Positions 63,201 through 64,000 of a DNA stretch of 64,000 nucleotides are shown in pieces. The first letter of the stretch is position 1. The number at the start of each line of letters is the position of its first letter. The notes beneath the pieces are model-generated. The model saw only the letters and a list, made by a program, of their open reading frames with translations, searched no databases and was not told the DNA's origin. This DNA comes from Cruorifilaria tuberocauda (lineage: Eukaryota; Nematoda; Chromadorea; Rhabditida; Onchocercidae): the NCBI GenBank assembly GCA_013365365.1, contig JABVXU010000250.1, positions 1 through 64,000 of the forward strand, written 5' to 3'. Both the position numbers and the translations under genes were made by a program.

Positions 63201-63863
63201 GCAAACAGCCAATGAATCTCTTGAAAAAGATTTATTATCAACTAGAAGTAGCTTACAAAGTCTGGAAAATACGCATGGCGTCGTGAAAAGTACATTAGGA
63301 AAGTAAGGACAAGATTTGCTTGTCTTTTTTTTTCTTAATATATTGGAATCTTTATATCCCAGATATCACTGCAAGTTCTATTATCTAATTTTGTGTAATT
63401 AAAATATCGATTTTTCAAATAAGGATAAATGTAATTGTTATTTGAAAAATTTGTTCTTTCAGAACTCAATCTGAACTTGAGGAATTGAAAAAGGCACTTT
63501 CATCTTCACAGCAGGAATTGCTATCTGAACAGGAAAGAGTAAGGATTTATCGTAAAATGAGCAAGTTTTCTAAAGACGTTTTTAATTCTTTAGGCATTTC
63601 CAGAATTGTTATTAATATTTATTGATAGCTAGAAAATATCATAGATAAATAAAAATTCATAATTCTGTCATATTATAGTTACTTGTTTTCTGAATGAAGA
63701 TTGTTCACTTATTGTAATTACGATTAAGTTTCGGGATGGAGATATTTGATTTTCATCAGGTTGCGAAGTTACAACAGGAGATAATTTCTCACGTCAGCGC
63801 TGCGGAAGAATTGCAAAGGTTACAAAAAGAAGAAGCTGAAAATTATGCTAAAATTCAATCCAA
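57221..63863 (+). CDS. CLIP-170-type microtubule plus-end protein (3' partial)
   Basis: 21 exons to the window end: 57221-57263, 57972-58168, 58295-58401, 58740-58881, 58967-59062, 59431-59562, 60059-60313, 60615-60716, 60796-60883, 61017-61093, 61193-61284, 61349-61466, 61705-61817, 61894-62011, 62261-62364, 62471-62588, 62694-62806, 62959-63067, 63163-63302, 63463-63538, 63760-63863; about 814 aa so far, last exon ending in phase 2. Two CAP-Gly domains lie at about 30-95 ([18 protein letters not shown]) and 117-190 ([18 protein letters not shown]), each with the GKNDG tubulin-tail-binding motif. A Ser-rich linker follows ([14 protein letters not shown]) and then a continuous coiled coil beginning [12 protein letters not shown] and [11 protein letters not shown], matching CLIP1. 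CLIP-170 tracks growing microtubule ends. Exon 19 may start at 63190 instead of 63163; both are phase 0 and differ by nine residues, which suggests alternative acceptors. The C-terminal zinc knuckles expected in CLIP1 lie beyond the window. Confidence 0.93.
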
Positions 63864-63903
63864 GTGAGATTTTTTTCGTAAAGTTCTTTCGTAAAATATA
63901 GTC

Positions 63904-63950
63904 AATTTCGGTACATACGTTAATTAGTCAAGCAGAAAGTGGCCGAACTG
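63904..63950 (+). repeat. 47-bp exact inverted copy of bcs1 exon 3 in a CLIP intron
   Basis: This is identical over 47 bases to the reverse complement of 55456-55502 and mismatches on both sides. It lies 41 bases after the splice donor of the last CLIP exon in the window, about 8.4 kb from its source. It is oriented so that the bcs1 sense sequence is on the CLIP sense strand. No target-site duplication or poly-A is evident. Confidence 0.95.
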
Positions 63951-64000
63951 ATTTTGAAGTTCTATATATTTTTCGAATTCTGAGTCTTGATTGATTCCAA

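Noticed and set aside
1..64000. tRNA, rRNA, CRISPR, bacterial operon or complete transposon features
   Set aside because: None were recognised by eye. The window is nuclear DNA of an animal with spliceosomal introns throughout, and no transposase, reverse transcriptase, long terminal repeats or long inverted repeats were seen.

Overview
The window is eukaryotic, AT-rich and intron-dense. Gene structure (GT-AG introns, short phase-consistent exons, AG acceptors 1-20 nt before several start codons suggesting spliced-leader addition) and gene content (a CED-9-type Bcl-2 gene beside an SDHC/cyt-1 gene, an UNC-86-type POU gene, ShK-tailed astacin) point to a nematode. A clade III, probably filarial, worm is my best guess; the species cannot be read from the sequence. 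All products below were worked out by hand-splicing exons until reading frame and family motifs agreed. No similarity search was run.

Layout. (1) 468-2813, + strand: 3' end of an astacin metalloprotease with three ShK-type domains. (2) 4310-9388, - strand: an eight-exon DMAC2/ATP5SL-like complex I assembly factor with a long extra C-terminus. A small secreted Ly6-like gene lies on the + strand inside its second intron (6927-7682). (3) 10651-16725, - strand: SDHC (mev-1/cyt-1), then two tandem CED-9/Bcl-2 paralogues with an unassigned reading frame between them. This looks like the nematode cyt-1/ced-9 operon with ced-9 duplicated. (4) 16726-18996: divergent intergenic region with purine/pyrimidine tracts. 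(5) 18997-25853, + strand: complete 24-exon DHX37-type DEAH helicase. (6) 26583-32062, + strand: complete 11-exon ASCC2. (7) 33760-39006, - strand: seven-exon class IV POU gene (unc-86/Brn3). (8) 39007-48233: about 9 kb with no supportable gene, rich in microsatellites. (9) 48234-51668, - strand: two small tandem geminin-like coiled-coil genes, with an E2F-like palindrome upstream. (10) 53447-56110, - strand: complete ten-exon BCS1 AAA-ATPase. (11) 57221 to the window end, + strand: CLIP-170-type gene with two CAP-Gly domains and the start of a long coiled coil, cut by the window edge.

Themes. The - strand block 4310-16725 is dominated by mitochondrial proteins (complex II subunit, CED-9 family, DMAC2-like). 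DHX37 (small-subunit biogenesis) and ASCC2 (ribosome quality control/alkylation repair scaffold) follow each other on the + strand.

The least explained signals are two 47-bp pieces copied from inside coding exons. One comes from dhx37 exon 23 and sits exactly 600 bp downstream in an intergenic region. The other comes from bcs1 exon 3 and sits, inverted, in a CLIP intron about 8.4 kb away. Other oddities are the ced-9 duplication, a possible 75-nt cassette exon in one copy, and an intron duplication in unc-86 that ends exactly at a splice donor.
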